NCBI RefSeq assembly: GCF_001281525.1
Contig: NZ_LGCI01000010.1
Span: 412,489-476,488, forward strand
Reading direction: 5' to 3'
Source of the DNA: Lysinibacillus macroides
GTDB lineage: Bacteria; Bacillota; Bacilli; Bacillales_A; Planococcaceae
Length of the DNA: 64,000 bases
The notes beneath the pieces are model-generated. The model ran no database searches. It worked only from the letters and a program-made list of their open reading frames with translations, and had not been told where the DNA came from. Numbering within the stretch: the stretch's first letter is position 1; each line of letters opens with the position of its first letter. Shown here in pieces: positions 46,151 to 54,057 of the stretch. A program made the translations under genes and the position numbers.

Positions 46151-46554
46151 TTGGGACAGAGAAATTAAAAATTGGGGAACTTGCAGAACAAACAGGCATT
46201 ACAAAACGAACAATTGATTATTATACAAATATGGGCTTGTTGGATGCAGAACGTTCTGCCACAAACTATCGTTATTATGATCCAGCGATGATTAAGCGAC
46301 TTCAATTCATAGAGCAACGTAAACAACAAGGGCGTTCACTTATAGAAATTCAACAGGAATTAAATATCACACCCTATGAAGAAATCGATGTCCATACGCT
46401 TCGTTTAAAAATGCAAGACCTAGAGCAGGATGTAGCTTCGTTGCTAGAACAAATGAACGATCAAGACGATCAAAAAATTGAAATAATTAAGAAAAACGTT
46501 TCGCCCTCAAGTATTGCATTAATGCAGTCCTTACTTTTACTTATTCATCATTAG
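46151..46554 (+). pseudogene. MerR-family regulator with a frame disruption near its start
   Basis: The protein KLKIGELAEQTGITKRTIDYYTNMGLLDAERS...NYRYYDP...IEQRKQQGRSLIEIQQEL is a standard MerR winged HTH with a short C-terminal coiled coil. The only good start, TTG 46151 behind GGAGG, is in a different frame and stops at 46168. The KIGEL frame has no ATG, GTG or TTG before the HTH and an upstream TGA. A one-base deletion (or sequencing error) between 46151 and 46162 explains this. The internal ATG 46231 would lose half the HTH. Either a recent pseudogene or a base-call error. Confidence 0.7.
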
Positions 46555-46565
46555 GAGGTGACGTT

Positions 46566-47921
46566 CTGTTTTTACAGAACGACTATTTGGAGACCATTAT
46601 CAACTTAACCATTTTTATTATCCTATTAGCATTAACAGGCTTTTTCGTAGCCACTGAATTTGCCATTGTCAAAGTACGTTCGTCAAGGCTTGATCAACTA
46701 GTTGTCGAAGGAAATAAAAAAGCACTTGCTGCTAAGCATGTTGTCGATCATTTAGACGAATATTTATCTGCCTGCCAATTAGGGATTACGGTAACAGCGC
46801 TTGGCATCGGGATGGTTGGTGAAAAAACCTTTGAGTTTATGCTTCATCCATTATTTGAGATCATTGGCATTTCAGATAAGTATATGACGATCTTTACGAT
46901 TGGCTCAGCCTTTGCCATTGCAACATTTTTACATGTAGTTGTAGGTGAATTAGCGCCTAAAACTGCCGCTATTCAAAAGGCAGAAACGATTACACTGCTT
47001 TTTGCTAAACCAATAATATTTTTCTATAAAGTAATGTATCCATTTATTTGGTTCTTGAACGGCTCTGCCCGCGTGTTGGTAGGACTATTCGGCATGAAGC
47101 CTGCAAGTGAACATGAGCTTTCACATACAGAGGAAGAATTGCGATTACTGTTATCCGAAAGCTTTAAAAGTGGTGAAATCAATAAATCTGAGCTTAAATA
47201 TGTCAATAATGTCTTTGAATTTGACGAACGTATTGCCCGTGAAATTATGGTTCCTCGTACAGAAATCATCGGGATTGAACAAAACGAATCCTTTACGAAT
47301 ATTATTCAGCATATTGCTGCTGAACAATATACGCGCTACCCTATTTACGATGGAGACCGTGATAATATTTTAGGCTTTATTAATGCCAAAGAATTATTCA
47401 CCCATGGCTTACTTGAACAGCTCACAGATGATACGTTAGTATTGGAGAATTTTATCAATCCCGTTATTCGTGTCATTGAAACAATTCCTATTAAGGAGTT
47501 GCTTGTACGGATGCAAAAAGAGCGTATTCATATGGCGATTTTAATGGATGAATATGGTGGTACATCTGGTCTTGTCACCGTTGAAGATATTTTAGAGGAA
47601 ATTGTTGGTGAAATTCGCGATGAATTCGATGACGATGAAATTGCAGATATTCGCAAAATTACAGATCAGCATTATATATTAAATGCCAAAATGCTTGTGG
47701 AAGATGTAGAAAAACTATTAAATATTACATTGGATGCTGAAGAAGTGGAAACATTAGGTGGCTGGTTCTTAACTGTAAATAATGGGATTAGAGCATCAAA
47801 AAATATTGAACTTGACACATATGTTTTTAGTATTTATGAACAACAAGGACATCAAATTCATTATATTGAGGTGAGACCTTTACGAAAAAGTGCTGCCATC
47901 GTCACAGAAGCACAAACATAA
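46566..47921 (+). CDS. CNNM/CorC-type membrane protein (DUF21-CBS-CorC_HlyC)
   Basis: A 451-aa divalent-cation transport-related protein, often annotated hemolysin. Four hydrophobic segments form a DUF21 domain (FFVATEFAIVKVRSSRLDQL, GITVTALGIGMVGE, VVVGELAPKTAAIQKAE), then a CBS pair (IMVPRTEIIGI, YTRYPIYDGDRDNILGFI and MDEYGGTSGLVTVEDILEEIVGEI) and a C-terminal CorC domain. The ribosome site GGAGG (46554-46558) is correctly spaced for CTG 46566, not for TTG 46587 (which would give 444 aa). It follows merR directly (12 bp). Confidence 0.88.
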   Translation: MFLQNDYLETIINLTIFIILLALTGFFVATEFAIVKVRSSRLDQLVVEGNKKALAAKHVVDHLDEYLSACQLGITVTALGIGMVGEKTFEFMLHPLFEIIGISDKYMTIFTIGSAFAIATFLHVVVGELAPKTAAIQKAETITLLFAKPIIFFYKVMYPFIWFLNGSARVLVGLFGMKPASEHELSHTEEELRLLLSESFKSGEINKSELKYVNNVFEFDERIAREIMVPRTEIIGIEQNESFTNIIQHIAAEQYTRYPIYDGDRDNILGFINAKELFTHGLLEQLTDDTLVLENFINPVIRVIETIPIKELLVRMQKERIHMAILMDEYGGTSGLVTVEDILEEIVGEIRDEFDDDEIADIRKITDQHYILNAKMLVEDVEKLLNITLDAEEVETLGGWFLTVNNGIRASKNIELDTYVFSIYEQQGHQIHYIEVRPLRKSAAIVTEAQT

Positions 47922-48036
47922 CCAATTTTTGACTAATCTTCGAGCAGAGCTATTCCTACTCCCCTGTTCCATTATTAGCCATTTTAGGATATAATAAATA
48001 TTAACAATACTATTATAGTTTCAGGGGGCTATACAA

Positions 48037-48441
48037 ATGACTTTGTTTAAACTCTACCATTCAGATGGCATTCATATTATTACCGATGTGAAAAAACATA
48101 AAACAAATATTGAACTAAAAACCATTACGGGGGAAGTATTATATATTATTGTGGTTACTGATGAAAACTACACTGTATATGATGATCGTTTTGCAGGTGC
48201 TTCTAAGCAATTAAATTCCGTGGAAGCCTTTGATATTGATGGTAGTTTTCGCAGCTTAGATTTCGATAATATGCGTGCTTTGTTTAAGGATGCCTTTACA
48301 AAGCTTTTACAGGAAATTGGTGAGTGTGTGAAAAATAGAGAAGAACTCGTGGATATTGATACACTCCGCCATAAAGTAAGTGCGCAAATTACAGGCATTC
48401 ATTTCCGTGTTATCTCCGATACAAATAAATATGAAATTTAA
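48037..48441 (+). CDS. Uncharacterised protein
   Basis: A 134-aa cytosolic acidic protein (LFKLYHSDGIHIITDVKKHK...IHFRVISDTNKYEI), not recognised. The ATG 48037 follows TCAGGGGGC. Predicted mixed beta strands then a long helix. It is followed by a terminator hairpin, so it is a single-gene transcript. Confidence 0.65.
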   Translation: MTLFKLYHSDGIHIITDVKKHKTNIELKTITGEVLYIIVVTDENYTVYDDRFAGASKQLNSVEAFDIDGSFRSLDFDNMRALFKDAFTKLLQEIGECVKNREELVDIDTLRHKVSAQITGIHFRVISDTNKYEI

Positions 48442-48447
48442 TATCCA

Positions 48448-48480
48448 ACAGACTGTTCTCTTGTAGGCAGTCTGTTTTAT
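48448..48480 (+). terminator. Terminator
   Basis: ACAGACTG and CAGTCTGT arms with a 12-nt loop followed by TTTTATCTTTT. Confidence 0.8.
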
Positions 48481-48576
48481 CTTTTCTTATCCTTCCTCTC
48501 TGCCGAAACAAAAAACATGGATCTTTTACTTTCATGTATAATGGAACTTAACAATCTGAAAATAAGGGGTGTTAGG

Positions 48577-49026
48577 ATGAATCGTGAACAATTAATCACA
48601 CTCATTTCAGAAAAACTGAAATTAATCCGTACAGAAAAAGCTTTTACACAAGATCAAATGAGTGATCTTCTAGGACTATCTAAAAAAACACTTGTCCAAA
48701 TTGAAAAAGGTCGTATTTTAGCTGGCTGGACAACCACTGTTGCTGTTTGTACGTTGTGTCGAGATAGCACAATTTTACAGCATGAGCTTGGTGGTGACCC
48801 TCTCGAAGTTGTTGATTTAATTGCAAATCATGGTACATTGCAACCAAAGGAAAGAACAATGGGTGGATACATATGGTGGAAGAATATTAGTGAGTATAAA
48901 GGTTTTCGACTTCAGCAAAATATGATTAGCCAGCATTATCGCATTTTAGATCAACACCATTTTCGCCTTGTTTCAACATTTGATGAACAAATAGCTAAGC
49001 AAGCTTGGGAAAAACTGAAGGATTAA
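48577..49026 (+). CDS. XRE-family helix-turn-helix regulator
   Basis: A 149-aa protein with an N-terminal HTH (RTEKAFTQDQMSDLLGLSKKTLVQIEKGR, residues 17-45) and a C-terminal domain ending ISQHYRILDQHHFRLVSTFDEQIAKQAWEKLKD with GGYIWWKNI in between. The C-terminal part may be a ligand domain but is not recognised. ATG 48577 is chosen because AAGGGGTG... TTAGG lies before; the longer frame from 48517 has no site. Followed 180 bp later by a phosphoesterase gene. Confidence 0.78.
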   Translation: MNREQLITLISEKLKLIRTEKAFTQDQMSDLLGLSKKTLVQIEKGRILAGWTTTVAVCTLCRDSTILQHELGGDPLEVVDLIANHGTLQPKERTMGGYIWWKNISEYKGFRLQQNMISQHYRILDQHHFRLVSTFDEQIAKQAWEKLKD

Positions 49027-49204
49027 TCATTCTACAAGACAAATTAATCGTGCGTTATTATTATCTATCATATAATGCTATAAGAGAATGGTTTCTTTCA
49101 ATATTCTATGATGCAAAGGCAGTAGAAGCTAGAGCAGTCGAAATTTGTAGAAATTCCCTTTATACTTATTGGTACCGCTCTGCAATTGGAAAGGATGCTT
49201 GTTC

Positions 49205-49939
49205 ATGAATCGAATATTAGCAATTAGTGATATACATGGAGAATTAACGATGTTTGAAGAATTACTCCTAAAAGCAAACTATCATCCAATGAAAGACCAA
49301 CTTTTTTTACTCGGTGATTATATTGATAGAGGCCCCGCTTCTAGTGGTGTATTAAATTTAGTTGGTGAATTACAGGCACAGGGTGCACGGGTGCTGCTGG
49401 GCAATCATGAAGCCATTATGCTCCACGCCTGCCGTTCAGGGCATACTAAACCTTGGAACCATTGGGTTGGACTTTGCGGTGGAGAGGCAACACTAGCAAG
49501 CTATGGCTACCAATTGACTGATTTTGACGAGGCTATTCAAAACCAGACATTGCCGAGCTTTATTCAAACATTGCCAAAGCTTGAAGAGCATTTAAAGTTA
49601 ATCGAAACTTTTGAAACATATATTGAATTAGAAGATGTTATTTTTGTGCATGGTGGGGTTGTGCCAGGTGTGGCGCTCTCAGAAACAGACCCCCTGCAAT
49701 TTCTATGGATTCGTGAGGAATTTCATGCAGGCTATCAAGGAGAAAAAACCGTTATTTTTGGACATACCCCTACCTATCGGTTGCACCATAATCCAACTGA
49801 TTACCGTGTCTATTTTGGAGAAAATAATATTATTGGTATTGATGGTGGTGCTGTTTTTGGTGGACAATTACATGCCTTTGAGTGGCCGAGTCGCAAAATC
49901 CTTTCAGTGGAAAATAAAAAACCAACAAGTAGTGACTAA
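49205..49939 (+). CDS. PPP-type serine/threonine phosphatase or ApaH-like phosphoesterase
   Basis: A 244-aa metallophosphoesterase with the full binuclear-metal motif set: ISDIHGE, GDYIDRGPAS, GNHE, VFVHGGVVPG and FGHTP. The GDYIDRG form and 250-aa length fit bacterial PPP phosphatases such as PrpE or ApaH (diadenosine tetraphosphatase). Start ATG 49205 with AAAGGATG before it. The substrate is undecided. Confidence 0.88.
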   Translation: MNRILAISDIHGELTMFEELLLKANYHPMKDQLFLLGDYIDRGPASSGVLNLVGELQAQGARVLLGNHEAIMLHACRSGHTKPWNHWVGLCGGEATLASYGYQLTDFDEAIQNQTLPSFIQTLPKLEEHLKLIETFETYIELEDVIFVHGGVVPGVALSETDPLQFLWIREEFHAGYQGEKTVIFGHTPTYRLHHNPTDYRVYFGENNIIGIDGGAVFGGQLHAFEWPSRKILSVENKKPTSSD

Positions 49940-49952
49940 CTTGTTGGTTTTT
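49917..49952. terminator. Bidirectional terminator between the phosphatase gene and ctaB
   Basis: AAAAACCAACAAGT and ACTTGTTGGTTTTT, perfect 14-bp arms. Confidence 0.85.
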
Positions 49953-49958
49953 ATTACA

Positions 49959-50909
49959 TCAATATAATTTAAAGATAACACCTACTAACGAGTAGACAAT
50001 GACGGTTGCGAATAATATTGTCATATGGAACAGGGAAAAGACAAACATTTTTGTCGCCCATTTTTCTTGATTTGTATGGCGATGGTAGCCATAAATACTC
50101 ATAATCAGCCACGCAATGCTTAATAATAATGCCACAAGCATAATACCTACACTTAATGAACCAAATAAAAAGCTTGATAAAATTAATAAAATTAAATAGA
50201 AGTTCGTTTGATAATAGGTGCGACGCATACCTTTTACAACAGGAAGCATTGGCACACCAGCCGCTTCATAGTCCGCATGTTTACGAATAGCAATGGCATA
50301 AAAATGCGGCATTTGCCAAATAACCATCACTAAAAATAGACCAAGAATTGCAGGATGTGTAATGTCTGTCGAGACAGCAGACCAGCCAATTAACGGGGGT
50401 ACAGCTCCACCAATACTCCCAATTTCCGTATTATAAATCGTTCGACGCTTTGTCCACATGGTATACGGCACAACATATAAAAATACGCCTAATAAACCAA
50501 AGGCAGCTGCTAATGGCGAGGCAAGTGCCAACACTGCTACCCCCACAACTAACATCGCAATCGCTAATGTTAACGTCGATTTAGCCGACATTTCGCCTGT
50601 TACAGTTGGTCGACTTTGCGTTCGAGGCATAATGGCATCTATATCACGATCATAGACATTATTAAAGGCCCCCGCTGCCCCAATCACAAGAGCAGAACCA
50701 ATTGTTGAAAAAATAATTTCAGGTATATTATCTACAAATGTCATCTTATTTTTGTACATGCCTAGCGTTAAACCAGCCCACATTGGTATTAAATTAGATT
50801 TGATAATGCCTGTTTTAACTGTTTGCGCTAAAATTGTAGAACGTGATGACTTCTCTTGTATTTTTTCGGAGGATTGTAGCTTATGCTCCGTTTTCAGGTT
50901 CTGTTCCAT
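49959..50909 (-). CDS. ctaB: Protoheme IX farnesyltransferase (heme O synthase)
   Basis: A 316-aa polytopic prenyltransferase that adds a farnesyl group to heme B on the way to heme O/A for terminal oxidases. The two Asp-rich sites are NNVYDRDID with MPRTQSRP, and the second conserved region YNTEIGSIGGAVPPLIGW. Nine hydrophobic segments. The N-terminal 30 residues are polar. It begins six bases after the stop of a small CxxC frame whose end contains its ribosome site. The other cta genes are not in the window. Confidence 0.93.
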   Translation of the reverse strand: MEQNLKTEHKLQSSEKIQEKSSRSTILAQTVKTGIIKSNLIPMWAGLTLGMYKNKMTFVDNIPEIIFSTIGSALVIGAAGAFNNVYDRDIDAIMPRTQSRPTVTGEMSAKSTLTLAIAMLVVGVAVLALASPLAAAFGLLGVFLYVVPYTMWTKRRTIYNTEIGSIGGAVPPLIGWSAVSTDITHPAILGLFLVMVIWQMPHFYAIAIRKHADYEAAGVPMLPVVKGMRRTYYQTNFYLILLILSSFLFGSLSVGIMLVALLLSIAWLIMSIYGYHRHTNQEKWATKMFVFSLFHMTILFATVIVYSLVGVIFKLY

Positions 50910-50914
50910 TCATC

Positions 50915-51052
50915 TTAATTCCTTTTCTCCATAATTTCTATACACTCTCTTTGATAGAAAGCGACAAAATTTGCATCTAGCACATCAAATAATGATTTTA
51001 CCCCTTTTTGCCTTGTTCTGTCTCCATGTTCACATAAAATACATGTTTCCAT
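50915..51052 (-). CDS. 45-aa CxxC microprotein upstream of ctaB
   Basis: A minus-strand frame METCILCEHGDRTRQKGVKS...AFYQRECIEIMEKRN with an N-terminal CxxC (Cys4, Cys7), a third Cys (Cys37) and a His (His9). It ends so that its last codons (AAAAGGAATTAA) hold the ctaB ribosome site, so the two are translationally coupled. The proposed start ATG 51052 has only a weak GGGGATG site. The CxxC and adjacent His suggest metal, heme or thiol binding. Not recognised. Confidence 0.55.
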   Translation of the reverse strand: METCILCEHGDRTRQKGVKSLFDVLDANFVAFYQRECIEIMEKRN

Positions 51053-51169
51053 CTAACAAAGCATCCCCATTCACAACATCTTCTATGATACCATCGACTG
51101 ACATGAATTTGAACCTTCTTGGCTTGATTCTTGTTATTACTATTTAAGAAAAGTAATTATTTGTACAAA

Positions 51170-51200
51170 AAAACCAAGACAGTTCTTTTGCCTTGGTTTT
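51170..51200. terminator. Terminator after the esterase-like gene
   Basis: AAACCAAGACAG and TTGCCTTGGTTTT form an imperfect 10-bp stem just past the stop at 51205 on the minus strand. Confidence 0.6.
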
Positions 51201-51204
51201 AGAG

Positions 51205-51858
51205 CTATTGTAAATCTTGTCGAAGTTGTTGTGCTAAAAATGCAACAAGGTCACGTAAATTATCAGGTGTCACACCATGTCCATCTGGATATTGCTTAAA
51301 GGTAACGGTTGCACCAAATTGTTCAAAAATCTCTTTGCTTTCTATACCTAATTGGGAAGGAATAATATAATCATAATCTCCATGAGAGATAAAGGCCTGT
51401 AGATGCTCTATGGAACGAATGGCATATTCCTCTGTGACAAACTTTGGTGTATAGCCGCTTAATGCCACGATGCCTGTTACTAGATTCCCCATGACAAAGG
51501 CCAGTGATTGCGCTAATACAGCCCCTTGGTTAAAGCCTAGGACAAATACTTGATGTGGGTCAATTTGATATTCGTCAATTGCCTCTAGTAGAAAGCGTTG
51601 CAGTGCCACTAACACCTTATCGAAAACCGCACGATCGGGTTGATCCATCTCTTGAATTGTAAAGAAGGCATAACCAGGCTTCTGTGCAATAGGACCTCTC
51701 AGACTAAATATATGACATTGCTGTTGAAAATCTTGCACTAATTGCGGTAAATCATCCTCATTGCTACCCATGCCGTGTAATAAAAAAAGTGCAGGATATT
51801 TTTTCGTAGCATCCATCTGTGTAGGCTGTGTATGTTTAAACGTAAATGGTGTATTCAT
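51205..51858 (-). CDS. Carboxylesterase/phospholipase-like alpha/beta hydrolase with Asn at the nucleophile position
   Basis: A 217-aa alpha/beta-hydrolase of the small carboxylesterase family: FLLHGMGSNEDDL (oxyanion loop) and the catalytic Asp163 (SHGDYDYIIP) and His194 (PDGHGVT). The nucleophile elbow, normally GFSQGA, reads GFNQGA, so Ser110 is Asn (codon AAC). Without Ser a standard hydrolase should be inactive. It may have become a ligand binder or may use Asn in another way. The start ATG 51858 has AAAGGA before it. It is followed downstream by a terminator and preceded by a gene of unknown function 33 bp away. Confidence 0.85.
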   Translation of the reverse strand: MNTPFTFKHTQPTQMDATKKYPALFLLHGMGSNEDDLPQLVQDFQQQCHIFSLRGPIAQKPGYAFFTIQEMDQPDRAVFDKVLVALQRFLLEAIDEYQIDPHQVFVLGFNQGAVLAQSLAFVMGNLVTGIVALSGYTPKFVTEEYAIRSIEHLQAFISHGDYDYIIPSQLGIESKEIFEQFGATVTFKQYPDGHGVTPDNLRDLVAFLAQQLRQDLQ

Positions 51859-51891
51859 GCAATTTAATTCCTTTCATATCTCTCAAATTAA

Positions 51892-52449
51892 TTATTGTAA
51901 GTTTGTTTTATTAATAAGCCCATCTATATGGTAAGCAATATAGCCATTGACAATGCGAATCGTTTCTTGTGGGTCTGCATCAAATAGGGTTTTAGACTGC
52001 TCAGGCGTTGAAACAAGCACGGTTAATAAATCCATCCGCATGGAATGTCCAGCAGCGCTATAGGCGTAATCATAAATAATGGCTTCCTCCGTCATCACCT
52101 CTGACACATATTGCTGATGGAATAATTCCTTGGCTGTCTCCATTTGCGTGGCAACCTGTTGACGAATACGCATTTGATGCATTAATAATTCTTCCTCGAG
52201 AACGGCTGGTGCTAGCCATTGTTTCGTCTGAAGCATGTTGAGAAATACTTGCTCCCAAGCCTGCTCATTTTCCGTAAAGTACAGCATATTGACCATCAGC
52301 ATATCCCAAAAATCATGCTGTGTTGTGGCTGATGCTCGTTGCATAGCGATTGTTTCGTTAAAGTGCTGTTCCACCTTTGTTATATTCATATTGCGTACTA
52401 AATGATTACATACATTTTCAATAAATGCATTTGCCGCTTCTTGTGTCAT
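51892..52449 (-). CDS. Uncharacterised helical protein
   Basis: A 185-aa, mostly helical cytosolic protein (TQEAANAFIENVCNHLVRNM...NGYIAYHIDGLINK), not recognised. It has no signal peptide and few charged clusters, and looks like a TetR-C-like or four-helix bundle. ATG 52449 follows AAGGAC. It is the first gene of a pair with the esterase-like gene, 33 bp apart. Confidence 0.65.
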   Translation of the reverse strand: MTQEAANAFIENVCNHLVRNMNITKVEQHFNETIAMQRASATTQHDFWDMLMVNMLYFTENEQAWEQVFLNMLQTKQWLAPAVLEEELLMHQMRIRQQVATQMETAKELFHQQYVSEVMTEEAIIYDYAYSAAGHSMRMDLLTVLVSTPEQSKTLFDADPQETIRIVNGYIAYHIDGLINKTNLQ

Positions 52450-52579
52450 CCCAAATCCGTCCTTTATATCTCTAAATCATTTCCTTCTTATCATACCATG
52501 ATTGTGAAAGATGGCAATCAACCCACCTCTCCCACTAAAAAAGATACCTCCATCTGCAAATAGAGGCATCCTATTTTAA

Positions 52580-53281
52580 CTATGAAAAAACATAACTATC
52601 CATATTATCAATTGTATTTTGAATAGCGGCACGCAATGATTGCTGATGTTCGCCACAAGAAGCTAGCGCCTCCTCCAAGGCTAGTGCAGCATTTGCCATA
52701 AATGGGGCTAGCTGCAAATCCTTCGCTAATTGAATGAGCACCAATGCCCTATTCCATTTCCAGCGCGGGTTTGTCGGATCAAGATCAATGGCCTGCTCTA
52801 AATAGCCAAGCGCATCAAAGGGCATCCAGCCAAAGCGATGCATCGTTTGACCTGTAATGCCCCAATAGACCGCCTTAGTTGGCTGCTCGTTGACGGCTTG
52901 CTTAAAGCAATGAACACTTTCATTATAATGATGCGCAAATAAAAATAGCTGCCCCTGTGTAAAAAAGGATTGGGCCTTGTCATACGGTGTACCTGTTTTT
53001 GCAACCTCCTCTAGTTGCTGAATCCGCTTAGCAAATACTGCTTCATCCTTGATGGCACGAATGGCTGTTACAGGATCAAACTCAGGGTAGGTTTCATCAG
53101 CACGTTCAATAGGTTGGGCTTCTATAGTAGCTGCTGGCTTTGGGTAATGATCCAGTTCATATTCCTGCAATAACGCTATATATTTTTGTGCACGTGCTTT
53201 TTCTGCTTCATTTGTCACTATCTTTGCTAATTCATAGCATTTCATTACTTCACCATTATAAAAATAATCATCCATTGACAT
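52580..53281 (-). CDS. TPR-repeat protein
   Basis: A 233-aa cytosolic protein with tetratricopeptide-type helices: AQSFFTQGQLFLFAHHYNESVHCFKQAVNEQP (about 122-153) and KAVYWGITGQTMHRFGWMPFDALGYLEQAIDLDPTNPRWKWNRALVLIQLAKD (154-206). The N-terminal part is charged and helical. TPRs mediate protein-protein contacts; partner unknown. ATG 53281 follows GGAGG. Confidence 0.8.
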   Translation of the reverse strand: MSMDDYFYNGEVMKCYELAKIVTNEAEKARAQKYIALLQEYELDHYPKPAATIEAQPIERADETYPEFDPVTAIRAIKDEAVFAKRIQQLEEVAKTGTPYDKAQSFFTQGQLFLFAHHYNESVHCFKQAVNEQPTKAVYWGITGQTMHRFGWMPFDALGYLEQAIDLDPTNPRWKWNRALVLIQLAKDLQLAPFMANAALALEEALASCGEHQQSLRAAIQNTIDNMDSYVFS

Positions 53282-53382
53282 TATTCATTCCTCCATTGCA
53301 CAACTTTTCAGTATATTAAGTATACACTATCGCAAAAAAAGAGACTGCTCAAAATTAACTTTTGACACAGTCCCTCTATTTT

Positions 53383-53862
53383 CTATTTCTTTAATACCAC
53401 CGTCTCTAAAAATGTTCGTAAATCCTCTTCCTTTAAAGCGCCTACAAATCGATTCACTTCTTTTCCATCTTCAAAGCGAATAAATGTAGGTGTTGCTTTA
53501 AGATTATACTTCTCCCATAAATCATCATATTCATAAACATTCAATTGCGCAATATCAATACCCATGTCATCTGCCATTGGCATTAATACAGGTGTGAGTG
53601 CTTGACAGTGGACACAAATTGGACTGAAGAAGTAGGCATTGACAGGTTCGCCAGCTTCAATTTTTTCTTCAAGCTTATCTGGGAGCATAATATTTTGGTA
53701 GTTTTTATCATCCAGTTGATCAATTGTTTCTTGTTTAAGCTCTTTATCGCCATAAGGATTGTTTGCGCTTTCTAATTTACTTTTGTTTGAAACATTTGTT
53801 AGCACAATAATTGCTGCAAATAATACAACAATCACTGAACCAATCATTAATAATTTTTTCAC
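53383..53862 (-). CDS. Membrane-anchored thioredoxin-fold protein (CxxC)
   Basis: A 159-aa protein with a signal-anchor helix (LLMIGSVIVVLFAAIIVL) and a thioredoxin domain facing outside. The active site is C-V-H-C in FFSPICVHCQALTPVL; the cis-Pro is in KATPTFIRFEDGKEV. CVHC differs from the CGPC of thioredoxin and suits a disulfide reductase or oxidase of the BdbA/ResA/StoA type. GTG 53862 has AAGGAGGT before it; the ORF extends to 53886 through that site. Monocistronic. Confidence 0.82.
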   Translation of the reverse strand: MKKLLMIGSVIVVLFAAIIVLTNVSNKSKLESANNPYGDKELKQETIDQLDDKNYQNIMLPDKLEEKIEAGEPVNAYFFSPICVHCQALTPVLMPMADDMGIDIAQLNVYEYDDLWEKYNLKATPTFIRFEDGKEVNRFVGALKEEDLRTFLETVVLKK

Positions 53863-54057
53863 TAGAGTAGTGACCTCCTTTTTCACACTAAAAGCCCTAG
53901 TTTCAGTGTATTCGCGATTGATTATAAATTGTTTTGAAAACCTAGTAAACTAATTTGTCCTTTTTCCAAGATATTTCACATTTACAACATAATTTTATCT
54001 ATACTTGGGAACCTACATAGGAGAAGCTATTTTAGAAATTCAACATGAGGTGGTCAT

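Noticed and set aside
46171..46173. ATT at 46171 as start codon of the MerR gene
   Set aside because: There is no ribosome site at usable distance, and it would cut the first residues of the HTH. A frameshift near the SD-linked TTG explains the data better.
49005..49208. 67-aa frame between the XRE and phosphoesterase genes
   Set aside because: No ribosome site, and both ends overlap supported genes in other frames. Composition looks like translated noncoding sequence.
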